64,000 nt of DNA from Eucalyptus grandis (GCF_016545825.1 NC_052618.1:1862461-1926460); one strand, 5' to 3'. Numbered from the stretch's first letter, positions 1 to 12,515 are shown. Made by a program: numbers and translations. The notes: generated by a model not told the origin, from the letters alone.

Positions 1-405
1 TGAAAGGAAATTAAAAAGGGTTCTACTCGAGCGGGCTTGCACCCATTTCCCCTTACGATCCTTCATTGACGGTGTCCATGAAAAGGCTTCCAAACATGGT
101 GGTCATGTCATATGGCCCTTCTTTCTCTGTTGCTAAGGATGACACTTCATTGCCTGAATAATACCCAGCCTTTACTAGCCCTTGATGAATGTCAGCGGTA
201 TGTGCTTTGACATTTCTACTCCGATTGTCTTTAGAACTGAATACCGCATTTACTTTGTCGATGTGATCAGGGAGCGAATTGCTCTGGAATGAGAAAGCTT
301 TAGTGTCTAACAGGTTTTGGATTCGACTCTTGAGGGTGAGGCATTCATCCGTTTAGTGCCCCACTTCTCCCATGTGATAGTCGCATTTTTTGGACGGGTC
401 ATAGC
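1..405 (-). mobile_element. Gypsy gag 3' portion (outer, minus-strand element), interrupted
   Basis: This is the downstream part of a retrotransposon gag, read on the minus strand. Near 330-390 it shows a zinc-knuckle-like CDYHMGEVGH block followed by TDEC and a leucine/lysine-rich stretch, the arrangement found in plant gypsy gag proteins. A TAA stop lies inside the knuckle, so the copy is dead. The upstream part of the same gag continues in the same frame at 10437, beyond the 10 kb element inserted at 406. The element extends off the left edge, so its pol and other LTR are not visible. Confidence 0.75.
401..405. repeat. Target-site duplication ATAGC (left copy)
   Basis: The five bases ATAGC directly precede the TG of the LTR at 406. 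They recur at 10432-10436 directly after the CA that ends the second LTR. This fixes the element borders. Confidence 0.93.
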
Positions 406-2254
406 TGTGACATCCTGAAATTCGACCCCGTTTCGATAAAGTGAAATGGGCATTACATCAACATGTTTACGGTCCTTTTTCTCTGAGCTGATCACTCACG
501 AGTTAACTAACCTATTGGGTGAAGCCGTTAAGGGATGTATCTGCAGTAAAATCCTTGAAAGCTACTCAATTGGTTGGATTGGGCAAAAATCGCGTCGATC
601 AATTTTTAACCACGAAATTGAACTCGATTTCGGGAATCGAATTTTAAGCATGTCATAATCCTTTTTTTTTAGGACATTGTCTCATCACTCGTCAATTTAT
701 TGACGAGTCCGAAATTTCAAGAAAGAAATTATCGGAAGAAAAATTGAAGACCAAAAGAAAATAGAAAGGAAAAGGAAAAGAGAAAAGGAAAATTTGCATA
801 AAGGAAGTATGCATTTTCTTTTTCTTTTCTCTCTCTCCCCTTTTCTTTTTCTCTCTTTTTCCTCTCTCTCCCTCTTTTTTCTTTTCTTTCTCTCTCCTCT
901 CTCCTCTCCCCTCCCCTCGTGCGAATTGCCCCCACCGCCCATTCTCTCTCTCTCTCTTTCTTTTTCCCCTTTGACCAGTCAATATTTATCTCCCCCCTCT
1001 CTCTCATCTCTCTCCCTCGACATTTCCTTCCCCCTTCCGTTCGAGCGAACCAGAAGCGGAGGAAGACCAGAAGCTGCAGCTCCGTCGCCGTGACCGCCGC
1101 CCGCTCGCCGCTCGTCCCGCCGCTGCACCGCGGCACCGCCGCCCGCGCCACGCCGCGCGCTCGCTGCCGTTCCGCCGTCCACGCACGCCCAGGCCGCGCG
1201 AATCAGCTCGGTTCCGCCCTGTTCCGCCCCCGTCCGGCCACCTCCAGCCATCGCCCAGCCCCGTCGGACCTCCCCCGCGTCCCACTCGCCCTTCGCCGGC
1301 TTCCCCTCCCTGCCCTAGCCGCCGGAGCAGCCCCGATCGGCTCCGTCTAGCAGACCCACGGAGTGGGTTTCAGCATCTTCGGGCCTACTTTTGGGCCGTT
1401 TCCCGGCCCCGAACTCGAGCCGTGCTTTGGGAACAATCGTTCCTCGCGTCGTCGCCGTCGGATTGATCCGATTTGCGCGCGATTTGGTAAGTAATCTCAC
1501 TAATATTGGATTAGTTGGCTAATTATGCTTTAAGGTTGGTTTAGTTTTAATTAATTATGTTTAGGTTGTTAGATTAGAATAAATTAGCAATTATTAGTCA
1601 ATTGTGATGCGATTTAGATAAATTGATTGTGCAATTAACAAGTAGACGTGGTCTACTATTTATTGGAAGCATCTCGAGAATTTTCCGACCTCTAATCGGG
1701 CTTCAATTTGGCGATTCGGGCCTAAGTGAGATTTTTGGGCATTTAAATATTAATTTTCGGAATTAAATTAAATAATTATTTATTTTCCGAAAATTCAAGG
1801 GAGATGGCCCGTGACCGGAAAATTATGCTGATGACTGTGGTGAAGTCTGTTTATTTAATCGGGCTTTATTTTGAGCTAAATTCAATTTTTAATATTAATT
1901 ATTTAATTTTCGAAATTAATTAATTAATTAATTATTTCCTGAAAATTCAATGGGATGGCCCGTGACCGGAAAATTATGCTGATGACCGTGGTGAAATCCG
2001 TTTATTTAATTGGACCTTATTTTGAGCTAAATGGAATTTTTAATATTAAATAATAATTTTAGAAATTAATTATTTATTTATTTATTTTTCGGAAATTAAG
2101 TTGGAGATGGCCGACGACTGAAATCTCGTGCTGATCGTCGTGGTGCAGTCCGTTTATTTAATTAAGTTTTAAATTGTACTAAATTGATTTAATTGTGGAT
2201 AATTACTTTAGAAATGGGATGAATCATCATGAAATGCATGGGGCTTGATGATTA

Positions 2255-2600
2255 GATATATCACCTCGGAGAATGCACATGGCTCGGTGACGAAGTATGT
2301 CGCCTTGGAGAATGCATGAGGCTCGATGATTAAGTTTAGCATCTAAAAGGACACGGGGCTCGGTAATTTGATGCATTACCTCGGAGAATGCATATGGTCC
2401 CAATGAGTACATTTGGCATCTAAAAGGACACGTGGGCTCGGTAATTTGATGCATTACCTCGGAGAATGCACGTGGTCCCAATGAGTTCATTTGGCATCTT
2501 GAAGAGACACGTGGGCTTGGTGACTTGATGCATCGCCTCGGAGAATGCACGTGGGCTCGGTAAAGTAATGCATTACCTCGGAGAATGCACGTTGCTCGAT
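2255..2600 (+). repeat. Subrepeats inside the LTR (CTCGGAGAATGCACGTGG units)
   Basis: Several imperfect copies of a unit with CTCGGAGAATGCACGTGG, often followed by a GGCATCTAAAAGGACACG segment, lie head to tail. Matching blocks occur at about 9330-9660 and 14590-15090. They contain CACGTG (G-box core) palindromes. Confidence 0.8.
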
Positions 2601-3172
2601 GATTGGTTTTGTTAATTGAGTCTGAATAGCAATAGCTTGAATGACCGGGAAATGGTCAAGCTGACATGTAATCGACGTGGTCAATTGATCATTGCTTTGA
2701 TTTGATGTTGTGAATTGATTGACTGATTGAAAAGGACCGTGAGTGGTCTTATTGGCTTGTAATCGACTAGGTCGATCCAAATCGATGCTTCGATCGGTGA
2801 TATGATTGCTTGTGTGCCTATTATGAATTGTACTGACTTGCAGGTGGGATATGAGGCCAAGGTACGTCTTCTGCCCTGTGCGTGTATGGGCAGCCTTTAG
2901 TATAATAGTTTACTAATCGGGCTTAGTGGGGTAGAACTCGCTGAGATGTAGTCTCATCCCAGTTTGGGGAAACCATTTCAGGACCCCGCATAAAGAGCTG
3001 AGGAGGAGAAATCCGAGAAGGAGAACTCGGAGGTGAGATCTAAAGAGAAGGATTTTTGGAAGAAGAAGATAGTCCCGAGAGGGGCCTTGAGTACGGCCCG
3101 GATGGCTGAGAGTTTATCTTCTTTTGAGATCTCCTTTTTGATGTGAATAGTTATGAAGTGATTTATGGTTTG

Positions 3173-3179
3173 TATAAAA
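3173..3179 (+). promoter_or_regulatory. LTR TATA box
   Basis: TATAAAA lies 194 bp before the LTR end. The same motif sits at 10232 in the partner LTR and 15666 in the solo LTR. If used, it implies a U3 of about 2.77 kb and a short R-U5. Confidence 0.5.
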
Positions 3180-3384
3180 GTTTGGTTATAAGTTTCAATA
3201 TGAAAAATATGGCCCTGCTTTTCTATCCCATCGTTTTATTGTCTGGGGATTTTAATTGCTTCCGCATGTGCTTAAAAATGAAAGGGTCGGCGATACATTA
3301 TCCTGGGATATCGCATTATAAAATCGACCAAGTGAGACGGATGTGTGCGTGCCTGAGGATCGGGGCGTGACATCCAGTTTAAAG

Positions 3385-3396
3385 TGGTATCAGAGC
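3385..3396 (+). other. Primer-binding site (initiator tRNA-Met type)
   Basis: TGGTATCAGAGC lies 12 bases after the LTR end. It is the classic plant site complementary to the 3' end of initiator tRNA-Met. Confidence 0.9.
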
Positions 3397-4870
3397 GAAG
3401 TTGAAGATTGGAGTGATAAGGAGCGATGACCATGGGATAGTTAGTAGGAAAGGCCTTTAAATTCATGTTGGTGCATGTATGTGTTAGCTGAGTGCTAGAA
3501 TTGTTTGTTGTGTGTGGATCGCTCACCTTCTAATCCAATGTGGGTTTGGAAGACGGGTTTCAGCTTAAAGACTGAACCATGAGCGAGTAGGAGCTAAGAA
3601 CTCCTAGTAAGAGGACAATGTCCTCTGTGACTCGGGATAAAGCACTGACAAATGTCGGTACCCGAGGTGGTTGTGGTAGAGTGTTAGCTCTGGCCAGCTC
3701 AAGTGTAAGAGTACCACCGCAGGTTGGTACTAGTGTAGTAGCGTTGAATGATCCTAAGTTCGATAGGATCGTTTTTATGCTAGTGTTCCTTGGAAATTGG
3801 ATAAGCCAAAGGCTCAGGATCGAACCGCCGTCAGTGTTGTAACCGCCGTTGTCGCTTCACCTGTTGAGATCCAGAGTGGGGATATGATCTGGGATCGAGC
3901 CATCGCTTCCAAGTCAAGGTACAGATCCAGTTCAGGCATAAATGAAAATCAGTCAGGGAAAAGATTGAGGTCGAGAGTGGTTTTAGCAGATTGATGGGAC
4001 AACCAGAAAGAGTGTGTGCTGTCACTTGGCAGGAGATAGAAGACTCACCTGATAAGTGTCAGAATTGTAGAAGGAAGCATGGATGAATCTAGTGTCTGAA
4101 TATTACTAGAACCTATTGTGATGATGACCAGCATGGCCATCAGGTGAAGGACTGTCAGTGGAAGTCTAAGGTGACATAGACATCGTTACCGCAGCCGGGA
4201 AGGAATGGGAGTAGAATGGACCTTGCATCAATCGAAAAAGAATTTGTTGGAAGTGATTTTATCAAAGCAGCACAGTAGAGTTTTGTGCTAAGTTGTAGAA
4301 CTTTAATGGTTGAAGAAAAGTAAAGGAAAGATGAATCACTGGCAATAGTTGTGCTTGACTAGTTGCTGAGGTGTGAGTTTGACGCCACATGAATAGTGTG
4401 AGTTCATAAAGCATCTTGTGATAAGGAATCAGGGTCATGGAATAATCCAATTTAGTCTATTAGTTTGCGAAAATATCAAGATTATTAAGAGTCGAAAAGA
4501 ATCTTCGATTTCATTCATCTCGTTGGCTAAAGACAATCCGTTTGTTAGACGGAGGTTGCCAAGATTGATTTTACAGCTGTAATGGATGTGTCAGTTGAGA
4601 AATAGAATGAGAAGAAGGTGGCTGTGATACATAAAATTTATAAGATGGTTCAAAAGAAATCGCTTGGGTTACCGCGAAAGAAAGATTGAAATTGCCATTG
4701 AGATAGCACGTGGATAGAGCCGCTCTCGAAGGCTTCTTACCACTGTTGTTGTCTGAATTGGTAGAATTGAAGATGCAGATGTGAAGATTGAGGAATGAGG
4801 AATTCATGCAGATCAATGCATCACTTTGGGGAATCATCAGTTGTGTTTGTGAGAAGGAGAAAGATAGTTT
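3397..4870 (+). pseudogene. Decayed gag of the nested element
   Basis: No long frame survives. At about 4048-4160 two zinc-knuckle-like cysteine/histidine clusters can still be read (CQNCRRKHG, then after several stops a GHQVKDC end), as in chromovirus gag. The rest, including any protease, is too eroded to delimit. Confidence 0.6.
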
Positions 4871-7373
4871 GTTGCGAGTGTGCATCGACCATCGTCAACT
4901 CAATTAGGTGAAGATCAAGGACAAGTGTTCTTTGCCAAAGATCAATGAATGGTGTGACTAGTTATAAAGATTATTGATGTTTTAAAGGTCGACTTGAGAT
5001 TATGAAGTTGTTGGGTACGAGCCAGGAAGGAGGTTGTATGAAAGATAGCTGTTCGTACTTGATATGGTCTTTACGAGAGTATAGTAAGATCGTTCGGACT
5101 GGTGAACACTCCAGTTGCTGTCATGGATTTGACATACAGAATGTTCAAGGAATATTTAGGTCAGTTGTGATCGTGTCGTATAATGATATTCTGGTGTATT
5201 TGAGGAATGCTAAAGAGCACAAGAGATGTCTGAGAATGGAGAAGGAATTTCCATGACCCTGGTCAAGACCGAATCAGTTATCAGTGGACCAAGACCGACA
5301 TCAGTGACAGAGATCAGAAGTTTTCTGGGGTTAGCAGGTTATTACAGACGGTTTGTGGAAGGGTTCTCATCGATAGAGTCGCCTCTGACAAAGCTCCCGA
5401 AGAAAAATGAGAAGTTCATATGGACAGACAAGTGCGAGCGTAATTTCTAAGAGCTGAAGGAAAAGCTGACTACAGCACCTGTGCTGACGATTCCATCTGG
5501 TCCTGGAGGATTCGAGATCTATAGTGATGCGTCATTCAGGGGATTGGGTTGCGTGCTGATGCAACATGGCAGAGTTGTTGCATACACTTCCCGGCAGTTG
5601 AGACCTCATGAATTGAATTACCTGACGCATGACTTAGAACTCGCAGCCATCATATTTGCGTTGAAGATCTGGAGGCACTACTTGTGTGGGGAAAAGTTTC
5701 AGATCTTCACGGACCATCAGAGTCTCAAGTATTTGTTCTCTCAGAAAGAGATGAACATGAGACAATGACGATGGATGGAATTGTTGAAAGACTACAACTG
5801 TGATATTCTATATCACCTAGGAAAGGCGAACAAGGTCGCCGATACATTGAGTCGGAAGTCTTCAATGGCACGGATCTTGGTTAAGGAGTGGAACTTAATC
5901 GAGAGAGCTTGAGATTTGGAATTCAAATTTGAGGTAGGCCACCTTTCAAGTTTTATGGCCACCCTCAGAATTGAGCCGGATGTCCAGGTCAGAATCAAGC
6001 AACTTCAACTGATAGATCCGGACGTACAGAAAATTCTTCAAGAGGATACTGACAAAAGGAAAGCTGATTTTCAAGTTTCTGACGATGGGGTATTGAGGGT
6101 CCATGGACGTTTGGTTGTACCTGACGATATTGAGCTTAGAGAAGAAATTTTATCTGAGGCACATCGTAGCAATTACAGCGTTTATCCTGGAAGCATTAAG
6201 ATGTATCAGAATTTGCGTCAACACTACTGGTGGTCAGGTATGAAGGCGAACATCGCCAAGCATATGGCCAAGTGTTTGACTTGTCAGCAAGTAAAAGCCC
6301 AGCATTGCAAGCCAGGAGGACTTCTGCAACCTCTCACGATCCCAGAGTGGAAATGGGAGCATATCACGATGGACTTCGTGACTGGACTACCAAGGAGTCA
6401 GAGGGAGAATAATTCGATTTGGGTAGTAGTCGACAGGCTGACAAAGTCGACTCACTTCATTGCAGTTCGAAAGGACCTGAGTTTGGATAGACACGTAGAC
6501 CTGTATGTGCGTCAGGTGGTTCGAATGCATCGAGTGCCGGTTACGATAACATCTGATAGAGACCCAAGGTTTACTACTGCTTTTTGGAAGAGCTTGCAGA
6601 GTGCTTTAGGTGCAAAGCTTCAGTACAGTATGGTGTATCATCCTCAGACGAATGGTCAGTCGGAAAGGACGATTTAGACTCTTAAAGATATGCTGAGAAC
6701 ATGTGTAATAGACTTCAAAGGAAGTTGGGAGGATCAACTTCATCTAGTGGAATTCGCCTACAACAACAGTTATAAATAGAGCATCAAGATGGCTCCATTT
6801 GAAGCGCTATATGGCAGAGCATGCAAAACTCTAGTGTATTGGGATGAAGTCAGAGAAAGGAAGATAACAGGCCTAGAGTTGGTTCAGCAATCAGTAGATG
6901 CCGTGGCAGTGATCAGAGACAGATTGAAGACAGCGCAGAGCAGGCATAAAAGTTATGCAGATAAGCGTCGAAGGTCTTTGGAATTCCAAGTTGGTGATCA
7001 CGTTTTTCTGAAAGTGTCACCAATGAGGGGAACTTCACGCTTTGGTAAGAAAGGCAAACTGAGTCTGAGGTACGTAGGTCCATTTGAGATTCATGAAAGA
7101 ATCGGAAACCTAGCGTATCGTCTTGCGTTGCCGCCAAGATTGGTGCAAGTGCATGACATTTTTCACATGTCGAGGTTAAGGAAGTACGAGCCTGACCCGA
7201 CCCACGTGCTCAATTTCGGGGAGTTGGACGTGGATGACCGTGTGTCATACGTTGAAAGCCCGGTCCAGATTGTCGATCGTAAAGAGCAAGTTCTGCGTAC
7301 AAAGACCATTCGGTTTGTCAAAGTGGTCTGGCAACACCACGGCACTGAAGGAGCGACGTGGGAGACGGAATAA
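4870..7373 (+). pseudogene. Decayed pol: RT, RNase H, integrase, chromodomain-like tail
   Basis: This is retrotransposon polymerase in broken frames. The RT shows a VCIDHRQLN block near 4879 and SYNDILVYL near 5180 where YVDDILVYS is normal, so the catalytic aspartate pair is altered. RNase H follows with [17 protein letters not shown] and LGKANKVADTLSR (5510-5850). Integrase has the zinc-binding H...CLTC region (6150-6290) and a DDE-type core (MDFVTGL, TSDRDPRF, NGQSER) at 6370-6670. The GPFEI and HDIFHMSRLRKY blocks and a chromodomain-like KVVWQHHGTEGATWE run to the stop at 7371. In-frame stops occur near 5448, 5766, 5910, 6675 and 6778. No functional enzyme is expected. Confidence 0.88.
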
Positions 7374-7446
7374 TCGATGAGACAGTTGTACCCCCGTCTT
7401 TTTATCAAAGTGTGTAATGGCTTAAATTTCGAGGACGAAATTTTTA

Positions 7447-7461
7447 TAAGAGGGGAAGAAT
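7447..7461 (+). other. Polypurine tract
   Basis: The purine-rich run ATAAGAGGGGAAGAA lies just before the 3' LTR, where plus-strand DNA synthesis is primed. Confidence 0.75.
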
Positions 7462-10431
7462 TGTGACATCCTGAAATTCGACCCCGTTTCGATAAAGTGA
7501 AATGGGCATTTCGTCAACGTGTTTACGGTCCTTTTTCTCTGAGCTGATCACTCACGAGTTAACTAACCTATTGGGTGAAGCCGTTAAGGGATGTATCTGC
7601 AGTAAAATCCTTGAAAGCTACTCAATTGGTTGGATTGGGCAAAAATCACGTCTGATCGATTTTTAACCACGAAATTGAACTCGATTTCGGGAATCGAATT
7701 TTAAGCATGTCATAATCCTTTTTTTTTTTTTTTAGGACATTGTCTCATCGCTCGTCAATTTATTGACGAGTCCGAAATTTCAAGAAAGAAATTATCGGAA
7801 GAAAAATTGAAGACCAACAGAAAATAGAAAGGAAAAGGAAAAGAGAAAAGGAAAATTTGCATAAAGGAAGTATGCATTTTCTTTTTCTTTTTCTCTCTCT
7901 CCCCCTTTTCTTTTTCTCTCTTTTTCCTCTCTCTCCCTCTCTTTTCTTTTCTTTCTTTTCTCTCCTTTCTTTCTCTCTCCTCTCTCCTCTCCCCTCCCCC
8001 TCGTGCGAATTGCCCCCACCGCCCATTCTCTCTCTCTCTTTCTTTTTCCCTTTGACCAGTCAATGTTTATCTCCCTCCTCTCTCATCTCTCTCCCTCGAC
8101 ATTTCCTTCCCCCTTCCGTTCGAGCGAACCAGAAGTGGAGGAAGACCAGAAGCTGCAGCTCCGTCGCCGTGACCGCCGCCCGCTCGCCGCTCGTCCCGCC
8201 GCCGCACCGCCGCCCGCGCGCTCGCCGCCGTTCCGCCGTCCGCGCACGCCAAAGCCGCACGAATCAGCTCGGTTCCGCCCTGTTCCGCCCCCGTCCGGCC
8301 ACCTCCGGCCATCGCCCGGCCCCGCCGGACCTCCCCGCGCCCCCCTCGCTCTCCGCCGGCTCCCCTCCCCGCCCTAGCAGCTGGAGCAGCCCCGATCGGC
8401 TCCGTCCAGCAGACCCACGGAGTGGGTTTCAACATCTTCGAGCCTGCTTTTGGGCCATTTCACGGCCCCGAACCCGAGCCGTGCTTTGGGAACAATCGTT
8501 CCTTGCGTCGTCGCTGTCGGATTGATCCGATTTGCGCGCGATTTGGTGAGTAATCTCACTAATCTTGGATTAGCTGACTAATTATGCTTTAAGGTTGGTT
8601 TAGTTTTAATTAATTATGTTAGGTTGTTAGATTAGAATAAATTAGCAATTATTAGTCAATTGTGATGCGATTTAGATAAATTGATTGTGCAATTAACAAG
8701 TAGACGTGGTCTACTATTTATTGGAAGCATCTCGAGAATTTTCCGACCTCTAATCGGGCTTCAATTTGGCGATTCGGGCCTAAGTGAGATTTTTGGGCAT
8801 TTAAATATTAATTTTCGGAATTAAATTAAATAATTATTTATTTTCCAAAAATTCAAGGGAGATGGCCCGTGACCAGAAAATTATGCTGATGACTGTGGTG
8901 AAGTCTGTTTATTTAATCGGGCTTTATTTTGAGCTAAATTCAATTTGTAATATTAATTATTTAATTTTCGGAATTAATTAATTACTTATTTATTTCCTGA
9001 AAATTCAACTCGGGATGGCCCGTGACCGGAAAATTATGCTAATGACCGTGGTGAAGTCCGTTTATTTAATTGGACCTTATTTTGAGCTAAACGGAATTTT
9101 TAATATTAAATAATAATTTTCGAAATTAATTAATTATTTATTTATTTTTCGGAAATTAAGTTGGAGATGGCCGACGACCGAAATCTCGTGCTGATCGTCG
9201 TGGTGCAGTCCGTTTATTTAATTAAGTTTTAAATTGTACTAAATTGATTTAATTGTGGATAATTACTTTAGAAATGGGATGAATCATCATGAAATGCATG
9301 GGGCTTGATGATTAGATATATCACCTCGGAGAATGCACATGGCTCGGTGACGAAGTATGTCGCCTTGGAGAATGCATGTGGCTCGGTGATTAAGTTTAGC
9401 ATCTAAAAGGATACGGGGCTTGGTAATTTGATGCATTACCTCGGAGAATGCACGTGGTCCCAATGAGTACATTTGGCATCTAAAAGGACACGTGGGCTCG
9501 GTAATTTGATGCATTACCTCGGAGAATGCACGTGGTCCCAATGAGTTCATTTGGCATCTTGAAGAGACATGTGGGCTCGGTGACTTGATGCATCGCCTCG
9601 GAGAATGCACATGGGCTCGGTAAAGTAATGCATTACCTCGGAGAATGCACGTTGCTCGGTGATTGGTTTTGTTAATTGAGTCTGAATAGCAATAGCTTGA
9701 ATGACCGGGAAATGGTCAAGCTAACATGTAATCGACGTGGTCAATTGATCATTGCTTTGATTTGATGTTGTGAATTGATTGACTGATTGAAAAGGACCGT
9801 GAGTGGTCTTATTGGCTTGTAATCGACTAGGTCGATCCAAATCGATGCTTCGATCAGTGATATGATTGCTTGTGTGCCTATTATGAATTGTACTGACTTG
9901 TAGGTGGGATATGAGGCCAAGGTACGTCTTCTGCCCTGTGCGTGTATAGGCAGCCTTTAGTATAATAGTTTACTAATCGGGCTTAGTGGGGTAGAACTCG
10001 CTGAGACGTAGTCTCATCCCAGTTTGGGGAAACCATTTCAGGACCCCACATAAAGAGCTGAGGAGGAGAAATCCGAGAAGGAGAATTCGGAGGTGAGATC
10101 TAAAGAGAAGGATTTTTGGAAGAAGAAGATAGTCCCAGAGGGGCCTTGAGTACGGCCCGGATGGCTGAGAGTTTATCTTCTTTTGAGATCTCCTTTTTGA
10201 TGTGAATAGTTATGAAGTGATTTATGGTTTGTATAAAAGTTTGGTTATAAATTTCAATATGAAAAATATGGCCCTGCTTTTCTATCCCATCATTTTGTTG
10301 TCTAGGGATTTTAACTGCTTCCGCATGTGCTTAAAAATGAAAGGGTCGGCGATACATTGTCCTGGGATATCGCATTATAAAATCGACCAAGTGAGACGGA
10401 TGTGTGCATGCCTGAGGATCGGGGCGTGACA
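7462..10431 (+). repeat. 3' LTR (2970 bp) of the nested element
   Basis: It matches 406-3372 almost base for base, with the same TGTGACATCC start, GTGACA end, GC-rich box and subrepeats. Differences are scattered substitutions and small indels, for example a longer T run near 7720. This suggests a fairly recent insertion; no date was computed. Confidence 0.92.
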
Positions 10432-10436
10432 ATAGC
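10432..10436. repeat. Target-site duplication ATAGC (right copy)
   Basis: Matches 401-405. The gag frame of the outer minus-strand element passes through one copy of this pentamer without a shift. Confidence 0.93.
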
Positions 10437-11640
10437 TGGAGAAGCTTTCGGCATTTGGTCGCTTTGGTTCAGTCGAGAGGAGGTTCTTATTCCAGAGGAT
10501 TGCCAAAACTTGTGATGGAGATCCGGGAAGTGAAGTGAATTGTCTCTTGTTGTTGTAGTTCTGGGGCGGTTGACGACTGGTGGTCTGTTGCTGTCCTACA
10601 CTTGTCTGAATTGTTGGAGAATGATTGTAGGTCGCATTGACATCTACCAGGGGTTCTTTATCTTTCTTCATGCTGAACCTGCCCGTAGATGCAGGTTCAG
10701 TGAACCAACCATCCCTCAACCCTATCTCGATTTGCTCCCCTACTGGAATGAGTTGATTAAATGATTCGGCAATCGTGGTTACCATTCGATTGCGGTATTC
10801 GTAAGGGAGGGGTTTGATAAACATCTTTCTCAGCTCGAAATCGGTTGGTTCAGGACTGATTTGGGCGGCTAGATTCCTCCATTGGATAGTATATTCTTTG
10901 AACGATTCGTGCTTTTTCTTTTCGGTATGCTCAAGATCCTCACGAGAAGGGCTAATGTCCATTATGAACTTATACTGCTTGAGGAATGCCTCACTCACTT
11001 CACTCCATGCTTCGAGGAGATTCATGTTCTTTGTAATGTACCACCTCAGGGCAGGGCCTATTAGACTTGATTGGAACAACTGGATCATTAATGGTGCATT
11101 ATTAACGTATTGGGTCATTCGAACCAAGTACATTTGCAAATGAGCCCTAGGGCAAGTCATGCCATCGTACTTCTCAAACTCAGGCATTTTGAATTTTTCC
11201 GGCATTTTGACATTGGAATAAATGGAGAGGTCCGTCAAAGTAGGATCTTGGAGGCCTTGCAGTTGTTTCAGCTTCTCCTCAAGCTTTTCGAGGCGTTTGT
11301 CATGCTCGTTTTAGACAAACTGTCCTGGCCTAGCTTTCGATCATGGTTGGGTGTGGATCATCCTCCAATTCGGGCATGTTATCGTCGGTATCTCCACCTT
11401 GATCACCCTTAGTAGATGATTGTGGCAACAGTACCTTGATTGAGGCCGAGGCGGGAGTAAGCTTGCCCTGGATGGAGTCTATCTACTTTGAGAGTTGTTG
11501 AAGCACATTGAAGACTTGTTTCATTTCGTTTTCCATGACCACAACACGGCTTGGTACATTCTCTTCGGACATTCTTGCTCTTGCTTTTGAGCGAGTCTGG
11601 ATCGGCGAACGTGATTACCTGGCCATGAATAAACAAGCAT
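10437..11640 (-). pseudogene. Gypsy gag 5' portion (outer, minus-strand element)
   Basis: An open minus-strand stretch from 11238 down to the insertion point encodes a retrotransposon gag core. It has MPEFEKYDG, LMIQLFQSSLIGPALRWY, a SFKEYTIQWRNLAAQI segment and a FIKPLPYEYR motif, the standard order in plant gypsy capsid domains. Upstream to about 11580, in another frame, is a gag N-terminal region with a short coiled-coil-like heptad pattern, cut by stops. The 10 kb element interrupts gag just before the zinc knuckle, which lies at 330-390. Translated sequence running beyond 10437 into the LTR is not gag. Confidence 0.85.
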
Positions 11641-12497
11641 GTGTGAAGACAAGGCGTAGATAGGGAGTCTGTCCATGATGATGACCTAATCCTACTCTTT
11701 TTGTTTATTCATGAAAATGTAGAGGATTTCCTAATCATGAATTGAAAAATGGCATGTGACATGCTAGCATGGGCTAAAAGGCTATTCAATTCGAAAGGCA
11801 AGGAAAGCATGAATTGTAACAAATTTTAAAAAAGACTTCTATCCCTTTTGAGGGAAATGAAAATCTTGCGAAAAAGAACTTTTTAACATGCTTAAGAATA
11901 AAAACACCAACTGAAAGTAATTTCTTTTGCAATTTAAAAAAAAAACTTTATGACAATTACTCCCAAATTTAGATGACCGTGATATTAAATCCTACACTAA
12001 TCATGGACTACTCAATATATATAGGAAGGTAAGTAAATTGCAAAGTACATGAAATAAAAACTTACTTCACACGAGAAAATTGATGGCAATCACATAGACA
12101 TGTGCATGATATGTGCGGCTCGATTCCTAACTGAGAAGATTTGTTGAAATTAAAAGGATATCCGCCCGTCGCAGTCTCGCATTAGCAGCATACCCTCCTA
12201 ACCTCGGCTAATAAATTCAGGGAAAAGAAAGGCAACCTCTACATCGCAGTCTCGCGTTCGAGGTTGTATCTTTCTTAACACCATCCTAGAAATCCTATGG
12301 CGGCCCAGGTCCCGCGGCCGAGTTGTGTGTGCCATGTGTAGTGCTAAAACAGTAAAGCATGCACAACAATTTATAATCACAAGATAATCTATTTTAAGCA
12401 AAATTAAAATAAATTTCAAGCTTTTGACCTGCATGAAGAAAGAAACCTAAGTCAGTAAAGAATTTAAACAAGACAAAAATGGCTTAAGTCCTCAAAC
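11641..12497 (-). mobile_element. Untranslated leader of the outer minus-strand element
   Basis: This AT-rich stretch lies between the gag start and the primer-binding site and has no sustained frame in either direction. A long leader is usual for large gypsy elements of the Tat/Ogre group. Confidence 0.6.
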
Positions 12498-12515
12498 TCC
12501 TCAGCGGAGTCGCCA
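12498..12515 (-). other. Primer-binding site of the outer element
   Basis: Read on the minus strand it is TGGCGACTCCGCTGAGGA, next to the LTR end. This GGCGACTC-type site is the one I associate with Tat/Ogre-type gypsy elements (tRNA-Arg primer). The tRNA identity is from memory. Confidence 0.7.

Larger units (their letters stand above)
406..3372 (+). repeat. 5' LTR (2967 bp) of the nested chromovirus-like element
   Basis: The LTR begins TGTGACATCC and ends GGGCGTGACA. It contains a CT-rich tract (about 820-970), a GC-rich box (about 1030-1470), AT-rich spacer repeats containing TTATTTAAT motifs (1700-2160), short direct subrepeats with CTCGGAGAATGCACGTGG (2260-2600) and a TATA box 200 bp before its end. 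The same architecture recurs in the other LTRs of this family in the window. Confidence 0.92.
406..10431 (+). mobile_element. Complete Ty3/gypsy chromovirus-like retrotransposon, coding region decayed
   Basis: The element has two near-identical LTRs (406-3372 and 7462-10431), a tRNA-Met-type primer site, a purine tract and a 5 bp target duplication. The internal region is only about 4.1 kb. It holds gag zinc-knuckle remnants, then reverse transcriptase, RNase H, integrase and a terminal chromodomain-like segment in that order. This order, the long LTRs and the chromodomain fit the Tekay/Del clade of chromoviruses, an inference from family knowledge. Stops and frame changes in gag, RT, RNase H and integrase make it non-autonomous. 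It is inserted in the gag of an opposite-strand element. Confidence 0.9.

Noticed and set aside
692..1151. Overlapping long frames on both strands in CT/GA-rich DNA (also 7755-8435, 13159-13600, 33559-34050)
   Set aside because: Low-complexity serine/leucine/phenylalanine or arginine/glutamate repeats inside LTRs; no domain, and the same DNA is open in several frames.
7857..8525. 222-codon proline/arginine-rich plus-strand frame
   Set aside because: It lies in the GC-rich box of an LTR and is not conserved as a frame in the other LTR copies.
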